Positions 55,264 to 64,000 of a stretch of DNA of 64,000 nt are shown in pieces; the first letter of the stretch is position 1, and each line of letters begins with the position of its first letter. The stretch comes from Pseudomonas cremoricolorata DSM 17059 = NBRC 16634 (GTDB lineage Bacteria > Pseudomonadota > Gammaproteobacteria > Pseudomonadales > Pseudomonadaceae), in the NCBI RefSeq assembly GCF_000425745.1, contig NZ_AUEA01000011.1, positions 124,001-188,000 on the forward strand, given 5' to 3'. A program made the translations under genes and the position numbers. Under the pieces are notes generated by a model that was not told the origin of the DNA, ran no database searches, and saw only the letters and a program-made list of their open reading frames with translations.

Positions 55264-56511
55264 ATGGCCATTGCAGTGCCCCTGAATGAAGGCGCGGGTC
55301 CCAACCTCAAGCAGCGCCTCAAGCGTGCCGAGCGGGTCAACCGCTGGAAAGCACAAGCGTTGATCGCGCCGTTGGCGCTGTTCCTCCTGCTGGTGTTTCT
55401 CGTGCCGATCGCCGCGCTGCTGTTCAAGAGCGTCGGCAACCCGGAAGTGGTGGGCGGTCTGCCGCGCACGGTGCAGGCCATCGAGCAGTGGGATGGCAAG
55501 AGCCTGCCGGGCGATGCGGTGTACCTGGCGCTCAGCCAGGACCTGGTCGAGTCGCGCAAGAACCAGACCCTGGGCGATGTGTCGAAACGTCTGAACATGG
55601 AGCTTGCCGGCTATCGCAGCCTGCTGGCGAAAACCGCCCGGGCGCTGCCGTTCAAGAGCGAGCCGGCCTCGTATAAAGAAGCCTTGCAGAACCTCGACGA
55701 GCGCTGGGGCGACCCGGCGTATTGGCAGGCCATCCGCCGCAACACCAGCAGCGTGACCTCGTTCTACCTGCTGGCCTCGGTCGACCACCGCATCGACGAT
55801 CTCGGTGAGCTGGCCAAGACCTCACCCGATCAGGCCATCTACCTGGATATTTTCGCCCGCACCCTGTGGATGGGTGTGGTGATCACCGTCATCTGCCTGT
55901 TGCTGGCCTACCCTTTGGCCTACCTGCTGGCCAACCTGCCGACGCGGCAGAGCAACCTGCTGATGATTCTGGTGCTGCTGCCGTTCTGGACCTCGATTCT
56001 GGTACGGGTGGCGGCGTGGATCGTGCTGCTGCAATCAGGCGGGCTGATCAACAGTGCGTTGATGGCGCTGGGCATCATCGATCAGCCGCTGGAACTGGTG
56101 TTCAACCGCACCGGTGTGTACATCTCGATGGTGCACATTCTGCTGCCGTTCATGATCCTGCCGCTGTACAGCGTGATGAAGGGCATCTCGCCGAGCTACA
56201 TGCGTGCGGCCATCTCCCTGGGCTGCCACCCGTTCGCCAGCTTCTGGCGGGTGTACTTCCCGCAGACCTATGCGGGTGTCGGCGCCGGTTGCCTGTTGGT
56301 GTTCATCCTCGCCATCGGCTACTACATCACCCCGGCGCTGCTCGGCAGCCCCAACGACCAGATGGTCAGCTACTTCGTGGCCTTCTACACCAACACCAGC
56401 ATCAACTGGGGCATGGCCACCGCACTGGGCGGGTTGCTGCTGCTGGCCACTGTGTTGCTGTACCTGATCTATAGCTGGCTGGTCGGCGCCAGCCGCCTGC
56501 GCCTGAGCTGA
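55264..56511 (+). CDS. ABC transporter permease, polyamine type (first)
   Basis: This 415-residue protein has a first membrane helix (ALIAPLALFLLLVFLVPIAAL) followed by an unusually long periplasmic segment of about 150 residues, then five helices with the transporter coupling motif AAISLGCHPFASFWRVYFPQ. PotB-type permeases are about 280-310 residues; the extra length comes from that periplasmic loop, typical of a Pseudomonas subfamily. It forms the channel with the next permease. Confidence 0.88.
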   Translation: MAIAVPLNEGAGPNLKQRLKRAERVNRWKAQALIAPLALFLLLVFLVPIAALLFKSVGNPEVVGGLPRTVQAIEQWDGKSLPGDAVYLALSQDLVESRKNQTLGDVSKRLNMELAGYRSLLAKTARALPFKSEPASYKEALQNLDERWGDPAYWQAIRRNTSSVTSFYLLASVDHRIDDLGELAKTSPDQAIYLDIFARTLWMGVVITVICLLLAYPLAYLLANLPTRQSNLLMILVLLPFWTSILVRVAAWIVLLQSGGLINSALMALGIIDQPLELVFNRTGVYISMVHILLPFMILPLYSVMKGISPSYMRAAISLGCHPFASFWRVYFPQTYAGVGAGCLLVFILAIGYYITPALLGSPNDQMVSYFVAFYTNTSINWGMATALGGLLLLATVLLYLIYSWLVGASRLRLS

Positions 56512-56523
56512 GGAGCGTTCGTC

Positions 56524-57351
56524 ATGCTGAGCCCTTACATGTCGCCCGTGGAACGGGTGTGGTACTACGGCCTGCGCATTCTCTGCGGCCTGGTGTTGTT
56601 GTTCCTGGTGTTGCCGGTGCTGGTGATCGTGCCGCTGTCGTTCAACAGTGGCAGTTTCCTGGTGTACCCGCTGCAGGGCTTCTCGTTGCAGTGGTATCAG
56701 GACTTCTTCGGCTCGGCCGAATGGATGCGCGCGCTGAAGAACAGCATCATCGTCGCCCCGGCGGCCACGGTGCTGGCGATGGTCTTCGGCACCCTGGCGG
56801 CGATCGGCCTGACTCGCGGCGACTTCCCGGGCAAGTCGCTGGTGATGGCCCTGGTGATTTCGCCCATGGTGGTGCCGGTGGTGATCATCGGCGTGGCCAG
56901 TTATCTGTTCTTCGCGCCACTGGGGCTGGGTAATAGCTTCCTGTCGCTGATTCTGGTGCATGCGGTGCTGGGTGTGCCGTTCGTGATCATCACGGTGTCG
57001 GCCACCCTGCAGGGCTTCAACTACAACCTGGTGCGCGCTGCAGCCAGCCTCGGCGCCTCGCCGCTGACCACCTTCCGCCGCGTGACCTTGCCGCTGATCG
57101 CACCGGGGGTGATTTCCGGCGCGCTGTTCGCTTTCGCTACCTCGTTCGATGAAGTTGTGGTGACGCTGTTCCTCGCCGGCCCCGAGCAGGCCACCCTGCC
57201 GCGGCAGATGTTCAGCGGCATCCGCGAGAATCTCAGCCCGACCATCGCTGCCGCCGCGACCCTGTTGATCGGCTTTTCAGTGGTGCTGTTGCTGACCTTG
57301 GAATGGTTGCGCGGGCGCAGCGAGAAACTGCGCACTCAACAACCTGCCTGA
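56524..57351 (+). CDS. ABC transporter permease, polyamine type (second)
   Basis: This 275-residue PotC-like protein has about six membrane helices and the coupling motif AAASLGASPLTTFRRVTLPL. VLPVLVIVPLSFNSGSFLV is the first helix region. It completes the importer. Starts 12 bases after the preceding permease stop. Confidence 0.9.
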   Translation: MLSPYMSPVERVWYYGLRILCGLVLLFLVLPVLVIVPLSFNSGSFLVYPLQGFSLQWYQDFFGSAEWMRALKNSIIVAPAATVLAMVFGTLAAIGLTRGDFPGKSLVMALVISPMVVPVVIIGVASYLFFAPLGLGNSFLSLILVHAVLGVPFVIITVSATLQGFNYNLVRAAASLGASPLTTFRRVTLPLIAPGVISGALFAFATSFDEVVVTLFLAGPEQATLPRQMFSGIRENLSPTIAAAATLLIGFSVVLLLTLEWLRGRSEKLRTQQPA

Positions 57352-57364
57352 GCGGTTCATGCAG

Positions 57365-57392
57365 GAGGGGCCGCTTTCACGAGCGGCTCCTC
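57365..57392 (+). terminator. Hairpin after the ABC operon
   Basis: An 11-bp stem with one G-U wobble (57365-57375 with 57382-57392) lies 13 bases past the permease stop; no U-tract follows. It resembles a piece of a REP-like element and may act as a weak terminator or mRNA 3' stabiliser. Confidence 0.5.
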
Positions 57393-57468
57393 GAGTGATA
57401 CCGATCAGCGCTGATCATTCTCGCTGAGTTACAATGCGCGCCACCGTGATTCTGCCTACAGGTGCGCC

Positions 57469-58143
57469 ATGCAGCCCTTCGCTATTGCCCCGTCCATCCT
57501 TTCCGCCGATTTCGCCCGTCTGGGCGAGGAAGTCGACAACGTGCTGGCCAGTGGCGCCGACATCGTTCACTTCGATGTGATGGACAACCACTACGTCCCC
57601 AACCTCACCATCGGCCCGATGGTCTGCGCCGCGTTGCGCAAGCACGGCGTCACCGCGCCCATCGACGTGCACCTGATGGTCAGCCCGGTCGATCGCATCA
57701 TCGGCGACTTCATCGAAGCCGGCGCCACCTACATCACCTTCCACCCCGAAGCCAGCCAGCACATCGACCGTTCGCTGCAACTGATCCGCGACGGCGGCTG
57801 CAAGGCCGGCCTGGTGTTCAACCCGGCCACCAGCCTGGACGCGCTGAAGTACGTCATGGACAAGATCGACATGGTCCTGCTGATGAGCGTCAACCCAGGC
57901 TTCGGCGGGCAGAAGTTCATCCCCGGCACCCTCGACAAACTGCGCGAAGCGCGTGCCCTGATCGATGCCAGCGGCCGCGACATTCGCCTGGAAATCGACG
58001 GCGGCGTGAACGTCAACAACATCCGTGAAATCGCCGCTGCCGGCGCCGATACCTTCGTCGCCGGCTCGGCCATCTTCAACGCGCCGGACTACCGCGAAGT
58101 GATCGGCAAGATGCGCGCCGAACTGGCTCTGACCCGCCCATGA
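57469..58143 (+). CDS. rpe: Ribulose-phosphate 3-epimerase
   Basis: This 224-residue TIM barrel starts [48 protein letters not shown] and [20 protein letters not shown] are family motifs. It interconverts ribulose- and xylulose-5-phosphate in the pentose phosphate cycle. Its stop overlaps gph by four bases. Rpe and Gph recur upstream of trpE in pseudomonads. Confidence 0.97.
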   Translation: MQPFAIAPSILSADFARLGEEVDNVLASGADIVHFDVMDNHYVPNLTIGPMVCAALRKHGVTAPIDVHLMVSPVDRIIGDFIEAGATYITFHPEASQHIDRSLQLIRDGGCKAGLVFNPATSLDALKYVMDKIDMVLLMSVNPGFGGQKFIPGTLDKLREARALIDASGRDIRLEIDGGVNVNNIREIAAAGADTFVAGSAIFNAPDYREVIGKMRAELALTRP

Positions 58144-58958
58144 GCGGCTTCGAGCAGCTGTTCCCGAACGCGCTGCCAAGGCTGGTGATGTTCGACCTCG
58201 ATGGCACGCTGGTCGACTCGGTACCCGACCTGGCCGTGGCGGTCGATCACATGCTGCTCGAAATGGGCCGTCCGCCTGCGGGCATCGAGGCGGTACGGCA
58301 ATGGGTCGGCAACGGCGCGCAGGTGCTGGTGCGCCGTGCGCTGGCGGGCGGCATCGATCACGCCGCGGTCGACGATGCCTTGGCCGAGCAGGGGCTGGCG
58401 TTGTTCATGGAGGCGTATGCGCGCAGTCATGAGCACACGGTGATCTACCCTGGCGTGCGCGACACCCTGCGCTGGTTGCGCAAGCGCGGCGTCGAGATGG
58501 CGCTGATCACCAACAAGCCAGAGCGCTTCGTCGCGCCCTTGCTCGATCAGATGAAGATCGGCGAGTACTTCCGCTGGATCATCGGCGGCGACACCCTGCC
58601 ACAGAAAAAACCCGACCCGGCCGCGTTGCTGTTCGTCATGCAGATGGCCGGCGTCACCCCGCAGCAGTCGCTGTTCGTGGGTGATTCGCGCAGCGATGTG
58701 CTGGCCGCGCGTGCTGCCGGTGTGCAGTGTGCGGCGCTCAGCTACGGCTACAACCACGGGCGGCCGATCAGCGAGGAATCACCGAGCCTGGTGCTCGATG
58801 ACCTGCGCGCTCTGATCCCCGGTTGCGTAGTCACAGCCGCTGGGATAACGTTGCCCGACTTCAAGGATTCGACACACAGAGAGCCTCCCGTGGTGGTCAC
58901 CGGCAAATACTGGATGAAAGTCATCAAGGCCCTGGCCCGCTGGCGCTGGCGCGCCTGA
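58140..58958 (+). CDS. gph: Phosphoglycolate phosphatase
   Basis: This 272-residue HAD phosphatase has [14 protein letters not shown] (Asp19 and Asp21), [18 protein letters not shown] and [15 protein letters not shown]. It detoxifies 2-phosphoglycolate. The HAD fold ends near residue 230. The last about 45 residues run into the trpE leader region, and the final 14 codons are exactly the leader peptide [14 protein letters not shown] in the same frame. The C-terminus is thus shaped by the downstream attenuator. Confidence 0.93.
   Translation: MSGFEQLFPNALPRLVMFDLDGTLVDSVPDLAVAVDHMLLEMGRPPAGIEAVRQWVGNGAQVLVRRALAGGIDHAAVDDALAEQGLALFMEAYARSHEHTVIYPGVRDTLRWLRKRGVEMALITNKPERFVAPLLDQMKIGEYFRWIIGGDTLPQKKPDPAALLFVMQMAGVTPQQSLFVGDSRSDVLAARAAGVQCAALSYGYNHGRPISEESPSLVLDDLRALIPGCVVTAAGITLPDFKDSTHREPPVVVTGKYWMKVIKALARWRWRA
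58914..58958 (+). CDS. trpE leader peptide (14 codons), nested in gph
   Basis: ATG AAA begins a 14-codon frame reading [14 protein letters not shown], with two Trp codons three apart close to the stop, as in transcription attenuators. An almost identical 14-codon frame precedes trpG. Attenuation of trpE and trpGDC by leader translation is established in P. putida, as I recall. Here the leader is in frame with and shares the stop codon of gph, so ribosomes translating gph also pass through it. Confidence 0.72.
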   Translation: MKVIKALARWRWRA

Positions 58959-58967
58959 CGCTCGCCT

Positions 58968-58984
58968 GTCGGCACCTGGCCGAC
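58968..58984 (+). promoter_or_regulatory. trpE attenuator hairpin
   Basis: GTCGGC (58968-58973) pairs with GCCGAC (58979-58984), ten bases after the leader stop and 46 before trpE. It fits the terminator/antiterminator arm set of a tryptophan attenuator; alternative pairing with the GC-rich Trp-codon region is likely. Exact structures were not computed. Confidence 0.55.
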
Positions 58985-59030
58985 CCATCCGTTTGCCCTG
59001 TCCAATGCTGCTTGCCCCACGAGGCTACCC

Positions 59031-60512
59031 ATGACCCGCGAAGAATTCCTGCGCCTGGCCGCTGCCGGCTACAACCGCATCCCTCTGGCCTTCGAAACCC
59101 TGGCCGACTTCGACACGCCGCTGTCGATCTATCTGAAACTCGCCGACCAACCCAACTCGTACCTGCTCGAATCGGTGCAGGGCGGCGAGAAGTGGGGGCG
59201 CTATTCGATGATCGGCCTGCCGTCGCGTACTGTGCTGCGCGTGCATGGCTATCGGGTCAGCATCGTCGAGGATGGGGTTGAGGTCGAACAGCACGACGTC
59301 GAAGACCCGCTGGCCTTCGTCGAAGCGTTCAAGGAACGCTACAAGGTCGCCGACATCGCCGGGCTGCCGCGCTTCAATGGCGGGCTGGTCGGCTACTTTG
59401 GCTACGACTGCGTGCGCTATGTGGAAAAACGCCTGGGCGCCTGCCCCAACCCTGACCCGTTGGGCGTGCCGGACATCCTGCTGATGGTCTCTGACGCGGT
59501 GGTGGTGTTCGACAACCTGGCGGGCAAGATGCACGCCATCGTGCTGGTCGACCCCGCCGACGAGCAGGCCTTCGAGCAGGGCCAGCAACGCCTGCAGACG
59601 CTGCTGGCCACTTTGCGTGAGCCGATCACGCCGCGCCCGGGCCTTGACCTGTCGGTGTCCCAGGGCCAGGAACCTGCGTTCCGCTCAAGCTTTACCCAGG
59701 CCGATTACGAGCGCGCGGTGGACACCGTCAAGCAGTACATCCTGGCCGGCGACTGCATGCAGGTGGTGCCATCGCAGCGTATGTCCATCGACTTCAACGC
59801 TGCGCCGATCGACCTGTACCGCGCCTTGCGCTGCTTCAACCCGACGCCCTACATGTACTTCTTCAACTTCGGCGATTTCCACGTGGTGGGCAGTTCGCCG
59901 GAAGTGCTGGTGCGGGTCGAAGACAATCTGGTCACCGTGCGTCCCATCGCCGGCACCCGCCCACGCGGCGCCAACGAAGAGGCAGACCAGGCGCTCGAAG
60001 ACGACCTGCTGTCCGATGACAAGGAAATCGCCGAGCACCTGATGCTGATCGACCTTGGCCGCAACGACGTCGGTCGAGTGTCGTCCACCGGTAGCGTGCG
60101 CCTGACCGAGAAGATGGTCATCGAGCGCTACTCCAATGTCATGCACATCGTCTCCAACGTCACCGGGCACCTGCGCGAAGACCTGACCGCCATGGATGCC
60201 CTGCGCGCCATCTTGCCGGCCGGCACGCTGTCTGGCGCACCGAAGATCCGCGCCATGGAAATCATCGACGAGCTCGAGCCGGTCAAGCGAGGCGTGTACG
60301 GCGGCGCGGTCGGTTACTTCGCCTGGAACGGCAACATGGACACGGCGATTGCCATCCGCACCGCGGTGATCAAGAACGGCGAGCTGCATGTGCAGGCCGG
60401 GGGCGGCATCGTCGCCGACTCGGTGCCGGCGCTGGAATGGGAAGAAACCCTCAACAAGCGCCGGGCGATGTTCCGCGCGGTGGCCTTGGCCGAGCAGACG
60501 GCCAAGGCCTGA
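59031..60512 (+). CDS. trpE: Anthranilate synthase component I
   Basis: This 493-residue protein is the usual length. The tryptophan feedback-site motif [17 protein letters not shown] lies near residues 42-58; chorismate-site motifs PVAGTRPRG-like [28 protein letters not shown] and [16 protein letters not shown] follow. It makes anthranilate from chorismate with ammonia supplied by TrpG. It is transcribed from behind the attenuator at 58914-58984; in Pseudomonas trpE is separated from trpGDC, here by the esterase gene. Confidence 0.97.
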   Translation: MTREEFLRLAAAGYNRIPLAFETLADFDTPLSIYLKLADQPNSYLLESVQGGEKWGRYSMIGLPSRTVLRVHGYRVSIVEDGVEVEQHDVEDPLAFVEAFKERYKVADIAGLPRFNGGLVGYFGYDCVRYVEKRLGACPNPDPLGVPDILLMVSDAVVVFDNLAGKMHAIVLVDPADEQAFEQGQQRLQTLLATLREPITPRPGLDLSVSQGQEPAFRSSFTQADYERAVDTVKQYILAGDCMQVVPSQRMSIDFNAAPIDLYRALRCFNPTPYMYFFNFGDFHVVGSSPEVLVRVEDNLVTVRPIAGTRPRGANEEADQALEDDLLSDDKEIAEHLMLIDLGRNDVGRVSSTGSVRLTEKMVIERYSNVMHIVSNVTGHLREDLTAMDALRAILPAGTLSGAPKIRAMEIIDELEPVKRGVYGGAVGYFAWNGNMDTAIAIRTAVIKNGELHVQAGGGIVADSVPALEWEETLNKRRAMFRAVALAEQTAKA

Positions 60513-60521
60513 GGATGAAAG

Positions 60522-60547
60522 AACGGTGCTCTTCGGAGCACCGTTTT
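60522..60547. terminator. Bidirectional terminator between trpE and estP
   Basis: A perfect 10-bp stem (AACGGTGCTC with GAGCACCGTT, loop TTCG) is followed by TTTTCGTTTTC on the plus strand, just past the trpE stop. It separates two convergent genes. Confidence 0.88.
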
Positions 60548-60572
60548 CGTTTTCCCGCTGGATGTTGCCGAC

Positions 60573-62474
60573 CTAGAAGTCCAGGCTCAGCGCCAGGTTC
60601 AGCCCTTGCTGGGTCAGCGCATCGCTCTTGCGCCAGGTGTAGTTGCCGCGCAGGTTCAGGCCCGGCGCCAACTGCTGGGTCAGGCCCAGGCTGGCGCGGG
60701 TGAGGTTGCTGTGCGGGGTATAGCCGGCGAGGGTGAAGTCATTGTCCGGCAGGCTGCTCAGGTGCAGGGTCACGTCTTGTGGGTCGTCCTCGAACTCATG
60801 CTCGCGGGCCACTTCGGCGAACAGTTTGGTGGCGGGCGCCAGTTGCACGCTGCCAAGCAGGCCTGCGCCCAGGCGCCGTGAAGTGCGCTCTTGGTCATCG
60901 ACCCCAAGGGCGGTAGCCCGGCCGCTGCGTTCCTCATAGCCATCGACCTTGACCCGTGCGTAGTCGGCACTGAGGAACGGCGCCAGCTGCCAGCGGCTGC
61001 CCGGTGCCGCCAGGTTGAAGCCCAGGCGCGTGGTCAGCGCCCAGGCCTCGCCATCGGTGTCGGCTTTTTCACTGCGCTGATTCACGCCCAGGGCAAAGGT
61101 GCGCTTGAGGTCGCCGTAGTCGAGATGCCCCGCCGTCAGCGCGGCGTCAGCCCACCAGCGATCATGGCGAAATTCGGCGAAGGCGCTGGCGAGGTAGCTG
61201 TTCAAGCGGTAGTCCGAGTCGTGCTCGCCCAGCGCCAGCTTCTGCCGATACACCCCTGCGGCCAGGCCGACGCGCCAGGCATCATCGAGACGATAACTGC
61301 CGCCAAGTGTCAGGTTGTAGCCCCGGCCATCGCCCTTGGCGGCACTGCTCTGCTCATCGAAATCGAGGTCTTGCGCGCCGGTGGCGACAATCGCCTGCCA
61401 CTGGCCGACGCCTTGCCATGGCGTTTGCCATTGGTTGCGCAGTTCATCCTGATGCGCGCGCAAGCTGGCGTGGGCCATTTCCGGCAGCAGTGTCAGCTCC
61501 CAGGGCGCCGAGACCACCGAGTAGGCGTAGTCGGCGATCAGCTGCTGGCCGGCGATGGTGGGGTGGACGGCGTCGTTGAACAGCAGCTTGGTGGGGTCGG
61601 GCGTGGTGCCGCCGATGCCGTACAGCGGGTTCTGCACGCAGCTGTTGCCGCTGTAGCAGGTGCCGATCAGGTTCTGGTTGGTTGCCAGGCCGAAGCTGCC
61701 GGGGTCGGCCAGGGCTTCCTTGAGCAGCGCCGGCACGTTGAGCGGGATGATTTCGGCATCGATCTGCTGCAACTGGCTGACCAGCGACTGGTTGAACACG
61801 CCCGACAATTGCGACAGCGCGCCTTGCAGCGGCGAGCCGCTGAAGTTGGGGGTTTGCCCCAGATCGGGCAGCAGCCAGACGATCATGTAGCGGGCGCCAG
61901 CCTGTTGCAGGGCCTGGGCGCTGGCAGCCAGGCGCGCACCTGCGGCAGCGGCGTCGGCGGGGCTGTTGACCTGGCCCTGGAGGAAGTCGTTGCCGCCGCC
62001 GGTGAGGTAGTACAGCGCGTTGGGGTCGGCGCGCAGGCCGTTGGCGAGGTAGCCGGGGCGGTCGCGGATGATTGCGCCGGCGCCGAATTGGCCGGGTGGG
62101 ATGATCACTTCGGACGTTTTAAGGATCGAGTCGAGGATCTGCTGCGTGGTGTAGCCGCCGACCGCCCAGTTGTTACCGTCGGGGATACCGAGCTTGTCAT
62201 TGGCCCATGAGGTCGAAGGGCCAAGCTCTGTGCCCGAGAAGCCAAGCTTTCCACCCAGGAGCATCGGCGAGACGAGTGCATATTTGCCATCCGCATCACG
62301 GTTGGTGAAACGCATGCCGGTGTCATTGCCGGTGAAGTCGGGAAACTGCCCGGCATCGCTGAGGCTGTCGCCGAACACGATCATCGAGGAGTAAGGGTTC
62401 GGCGCCGCCATGGCCGAGCTGCTGGCCAGAATGAGCGTTCCCAGGAGTGTGCGCAGAAACGGAGGTTTAGCCAT
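60573..62474 (-). CDS. estP: GDSL-family autotransporter esterase
   Basis: This 633-residue protein has a signal peptide ([20 protein letters not shown]), a GDSL passenger with catalytic Ser37 in FGDSLSDAG, the block GGGNDFLQG and [10 protein letters not shown] with the Asp-His pair, then a beta-barrel from about residue 375 that ends in Phe (LALSLDF), as for outer membrane proteins. It resembles P. putida EstP and P. aeruginosa EstA, which hydrolyse esters at the cell surface and affect rhamnolipid and motility. The gene runs opposite to trpE and trpG. Confidence 0.93.
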   Translation of the reverse strand: MAKPPFLRTLLGTLILASSSAMAAPNPYSSMIVFGDSLSDAGQFPDFTGNDTGMRFTNRDADGKYALVSPMLLGGKLGFSGTELGPSTSWANDKLGIPDGNNWAVGGYTTQQILDSILKTSEVIIPPGQFGAGAIIRDRPGYLANGLRADPNALYYLTGGGNDFLQGQVNSPADAAAAGARLAASAQALQQAGARYMIVWLLPDLGQTPNFSGSPLQGALSQLSGVFNQSLVSQLQQIDAEIIPLNVPALLKEALADPGSFGLATNQNLIGTCYSGNSCVQNPLYGIGGTTPDPTKLLFNDAVHPTIAGQQLIADYAYSVVSAPWELTLLPEMAHASLRAHQDELRNQWQTPWQGVGQWQAIVATGAQDLDFDEQSSAAKGDGRGYNLTLGGSYRLDDAWRVGLAAGVYRQKLALGEHDSDYRLNSYLASAFAEFRHDRWWADAALTAGHLDYGDLKRTFALGVNQRSEKADTDGEAWALTTRLGFNLAAPGSRWQLAPFLSADYARVKVDGYEERSGRATALGVDDQERTSRRLGAGLLGSVQLAPATKLFAEVAREHEFEDDPQDVTLHLSSLPDNDFTLAGYTPHSNLTRASLGLTQQLAPGLNLRGNYTWRKSDALTQQGLNLALSLDF

Positions 62475-62659
62475 GTGTGAGTGCCTTTCGTTGTTGTTAT
62501 TGGGTCGAGCCGCTGGAACATAGCAAATCGTCCTGACGGGGTAATTCAACACTTCGTTTGTCAGGCGCACAGCCCGTGTTGCCACCGCCGCGCCGGTAGG
62601 CTACTGTGCGGTCACGTATGAGCGAGACCTACCCTGTGTTGATCGTCAGCAAACTCTTG

Positions 62660-62704
62660 ATGCGCGTAATCAAGGCCCACGCCCGTTGGCGTTGGCGCGC
62701 CTGA
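62660..62704 (+). CDS. trpG leader peptide (14 codons)
   Basis: ATG CGC opens a 14-codon frame, MRVIKAHARWRWRA, differing from the trpE leader at two positions and ending with the same Trp-Arg-Trp-Arg-Ala. It lies 142 bases before trpG. The repeated design supports control of trpGDC by tryptophan-dependent attenuation. Confidence 0.72.
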   Translation: MRVIKAHARWRWRA

Positions 62705-62715
62705 CTTTATCTCCT

Positions 62716-62730
62716 GCCGGTTGACCCGGC
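62716..62730 (+). promoter_or_regulatory. trpG attenuator hairpin
   Basis: GCCGG (62716-62720) pairs with CCGGC (62726-62730), 12 bases after the leader stop, and a T-rich stretch (ATTGCTTTTCC) follows about 10 bases later. It corresponds in position to the trpE attenuator stem. Confidence 0.5.
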
Positions 62731-62846
62731 CCGTTCCTGATTGCTTTTCCTGATGCGCCGAGCACGCCCGCGATACACCGCCGGCTGCTGTGCTGGGCAT
62801 CGAAAACGCGTATACAAAGTCGGTGGATTGAAGAGGTTTCAACCCG

Positions 62847-63440
62847 ATGTTACTGATGATCGACAACTACGACTCCTTCACCTACAACGTCGTCCAGTAC
62901 CTGGGCGAGCTGGGTGCCGAGGTCAAGGTCATTCGCAATGACGAAATGACCATCGCTGAAATCGAAGCGCTGCAACCCGAACGCATCGTCGTTTCCCCTG
63001 GCCCGTGCACCCCAAGCGAAGCGGGTGTGTCCATCGAGGCCATCCTGCATTTTGCCGGCAAGCTGCCGATTCTTGGCGTGTGTCTGGGCCACCAGTCCAT
63101 TGGCCAGGCCTTCGGTGGCGACGTGGTGCGCGCCCGCCAAGTGATGCACGGCAAGACCAGCCCGGTGCATCACCGTGACCTGGGCGTGTTCGCAGGGTTG
63201 AACAATCCGCTCACGGTGACCCGCTACCACTCGTTGGTGGTCAAGCGCGACACCCTGCCTGACTGCCTGGAAGTGACCGCCTGGACCGTACTGGAAGACG
63301 GCTCGGTCGACGAAATCATGGGCCTGCGTCACAAGACGCTGAACATCGAAGGGGTACAGTTCCACCCCGAATCGATTCTTACCGAACAAGGTCATGAGCT
63401 GTTCGCCAACTTCCTCAAGCAGACCGGCGGACGCCGTTAA
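62847..63440 (+). CDS. trpG: Anthranilate synthase component II (glutamine amidotransferase)
   Basis: This 197-residue protein starts [20 protein letters not shown]. The nucleophile Cys79 is in [15 protein letters not shown], and [13 protein letters not shown] holds the catalytic His-x-Glu. It releases ammonia from glutamine for TrpE. trpD follows in the same operon. Expression is likely set by the leader at 62660-62730. Confidence 0.97.
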   Translation: MLLMIDNYDSFTYNVVQYLGELGAEVKVIRNDEMTIAEIEALQPERIVVSPGPCTPSEAGVSIEAILHFAGKLPILGVCLGHQSIGQAFGGDVVRARQVMHGKTSPVHHRDLGVFAGLNNPLTVTRYHSLVVKRDTLPDCLEVTAWTVLEDGSVDEIMGLRHKTLNIEGVQFHPESILTEQGHELFANFLKQTGGRR

Positions 63441-63455
63441 GGACACGCAGTGAGT

Positions 63456-64000
63456 ATGGATATCAAGACCGCATTGAGCCGCATCGTCAGCCACCTCGAC
63501 TTGAGCACGGCGGAAATGAGCGACGTGATGCGTCAGATCATGACCGGCCAGTGCACCGAGGCGCAGATCGGCGCCTTCCTGATGGGCATGCGCATGAAGA
63601 GCGAGAGCATCGACGAGATCGTCGGCGCCGTCTCGGTGATGCGCGAGCTGGCGCACAAGGTTGAACTGCAAAGCCTCGATGGCGTGGTCGACATCGTCGG
63701 CACCGGCGGTGACGGCGCGAACATCTTCAACGTGTCCACCGCCTCTGCGTTCGTCCTCGCTGCTGCCGGCTGTACGGTCGCCAAGCATGGCAACCGGGCG
63801 GTGTCGGGCAAATCCGGCAGCGCCGATCTGCTCGAAGCGGCGGGCGTCTACCTCGACCTGACGCCGGTACAGGTCGCGCGCTGCATCGACAGCCTCGGCA
63901 TCGGTTTCATGTTCGCCCAGAGCCATCACTCGGCCATGAAGTACGCCGCCGGGCCGCGCCGCGATCTGGGCCTGCGCACCTTGTTCAACATGCTCGGCCC
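63456..64000 (+). CDS. trpD: Anthranilate phosphoribosyltransferase, 5' part only
   Basis: The first 181 codons are visible; the gene runs off the right edge. [18 protein letters not shown] starts the helical N-domain, and [20 protein letters not shown] with [17 protein letters not shown] are the PRPP- and anthranilate-binding motifs. It attaches phosphoribose to anthranilate. A GTG at 63450 has better spacing from AAGGA, but the ATG at 63456 matches the usual N-terminus. 15 bases from the trpG stop. Confidence 0.95.
   Translation, partial: MDIKTALSRIVSHLDLSTAEMSDVMRQIMTGQCTEAQIGAFLMGMRMKSESIDEIVGAVSVMRELAHKVELQSLDGVVDIVGTGGDGANIFNVSTASAFVLAAAGCTVAKHGNRAVSGKSGSADLLEAAGVYLDLTPVQVARCIDSLGIGFMFAQSHHSAMKYAAGPRRDLGLRTLFNMLG

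Overview
The window is a Pseudomonas chromosome segment, most likely from the P. putida group. I recognise the host gene order from that group: davB and its Lrp-type regulator, then rmcA, rpoD-dnaG-rpsU, tsaD, plsY, folB-folK, cca, spoVR-yeaH-prkA, glpE, apaH-apaG-rsmA-pdxA-surA-lptD, amgK-murU-djlA, a two-component system, a polyamine-type ABC transporter, rpe-gph-trpE, an autotransporter esterase, and trpG-trpD. High GC, Shine-Dalgarno starts and many four-base stop/start overlaps fit this. Species assignment is inference; no rRNA gene is present.

Region 1 (1-4000) holds the 5' part of davB, an lrp-type regulator, two tandem paralogous family-25-like glycosyltransferase genes and a repeat-rich TPR/Sel1-like gene.

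Region 2 (4006-20789) is an integrated mobile element of about 16.7 kb. It sits in the 3' end of a CAT-anticodon tRNA gene, and a 46-bp copy of that tRNA end marks the far boundary. It carries a tyrosine integrase, four small AlpA-like DNA-binding proteins, a TOPRIM plus VapE-type primase/helicase, a serine recombinase, and an operon of a coiled-coil protein, a DUF5681-like protein, a duplicated-repeat protein and a lone phage baseplate-hub-like protein. It also carries a ribbon-helix-helix-like/zinc-ribbon gene pair behind four copies of a 10-bp near-palindrome, and an HNH-type gene next to the tRNA end. I see no capsid, portal, large terminase or lysis gene. The layout resembles a phage satellite (PICI-like or P4-like) or a small integrative element, not a complete prophage. 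Matching tandem 12-bp repeats at both ends look like integrase arm sites, and the element brings its own terminator for the tRNA it interrupts.

Region 3 (20745-49700) is core genome: the tRNA, rmcA (c-di-GMP), the rpsU-dnaG-rpoD macromolecular synthesis operon, tsaD, plsY, folate genes, cca, the prkA-yeaH-spoVR stress operon, glpE, the lptD-surA-pdxA-rsmA-apaG-apaH envelope/housekeeping operon and the amgK-murU peptidoglycan recycling pair.

Region 4 (49700-64000) has a NarX-type sensor kinase and LuxR-type regulator, a four-gene ABC importer, then rpe-gph-trpE, estP and trpGD. Both trpE and trpG are preceded by near-identical 14-codon leader peptides containing Trp-Arg-Trp. The trpE leader lies inside and in frame with the 3' end of gph. 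The window ends inside trpD.
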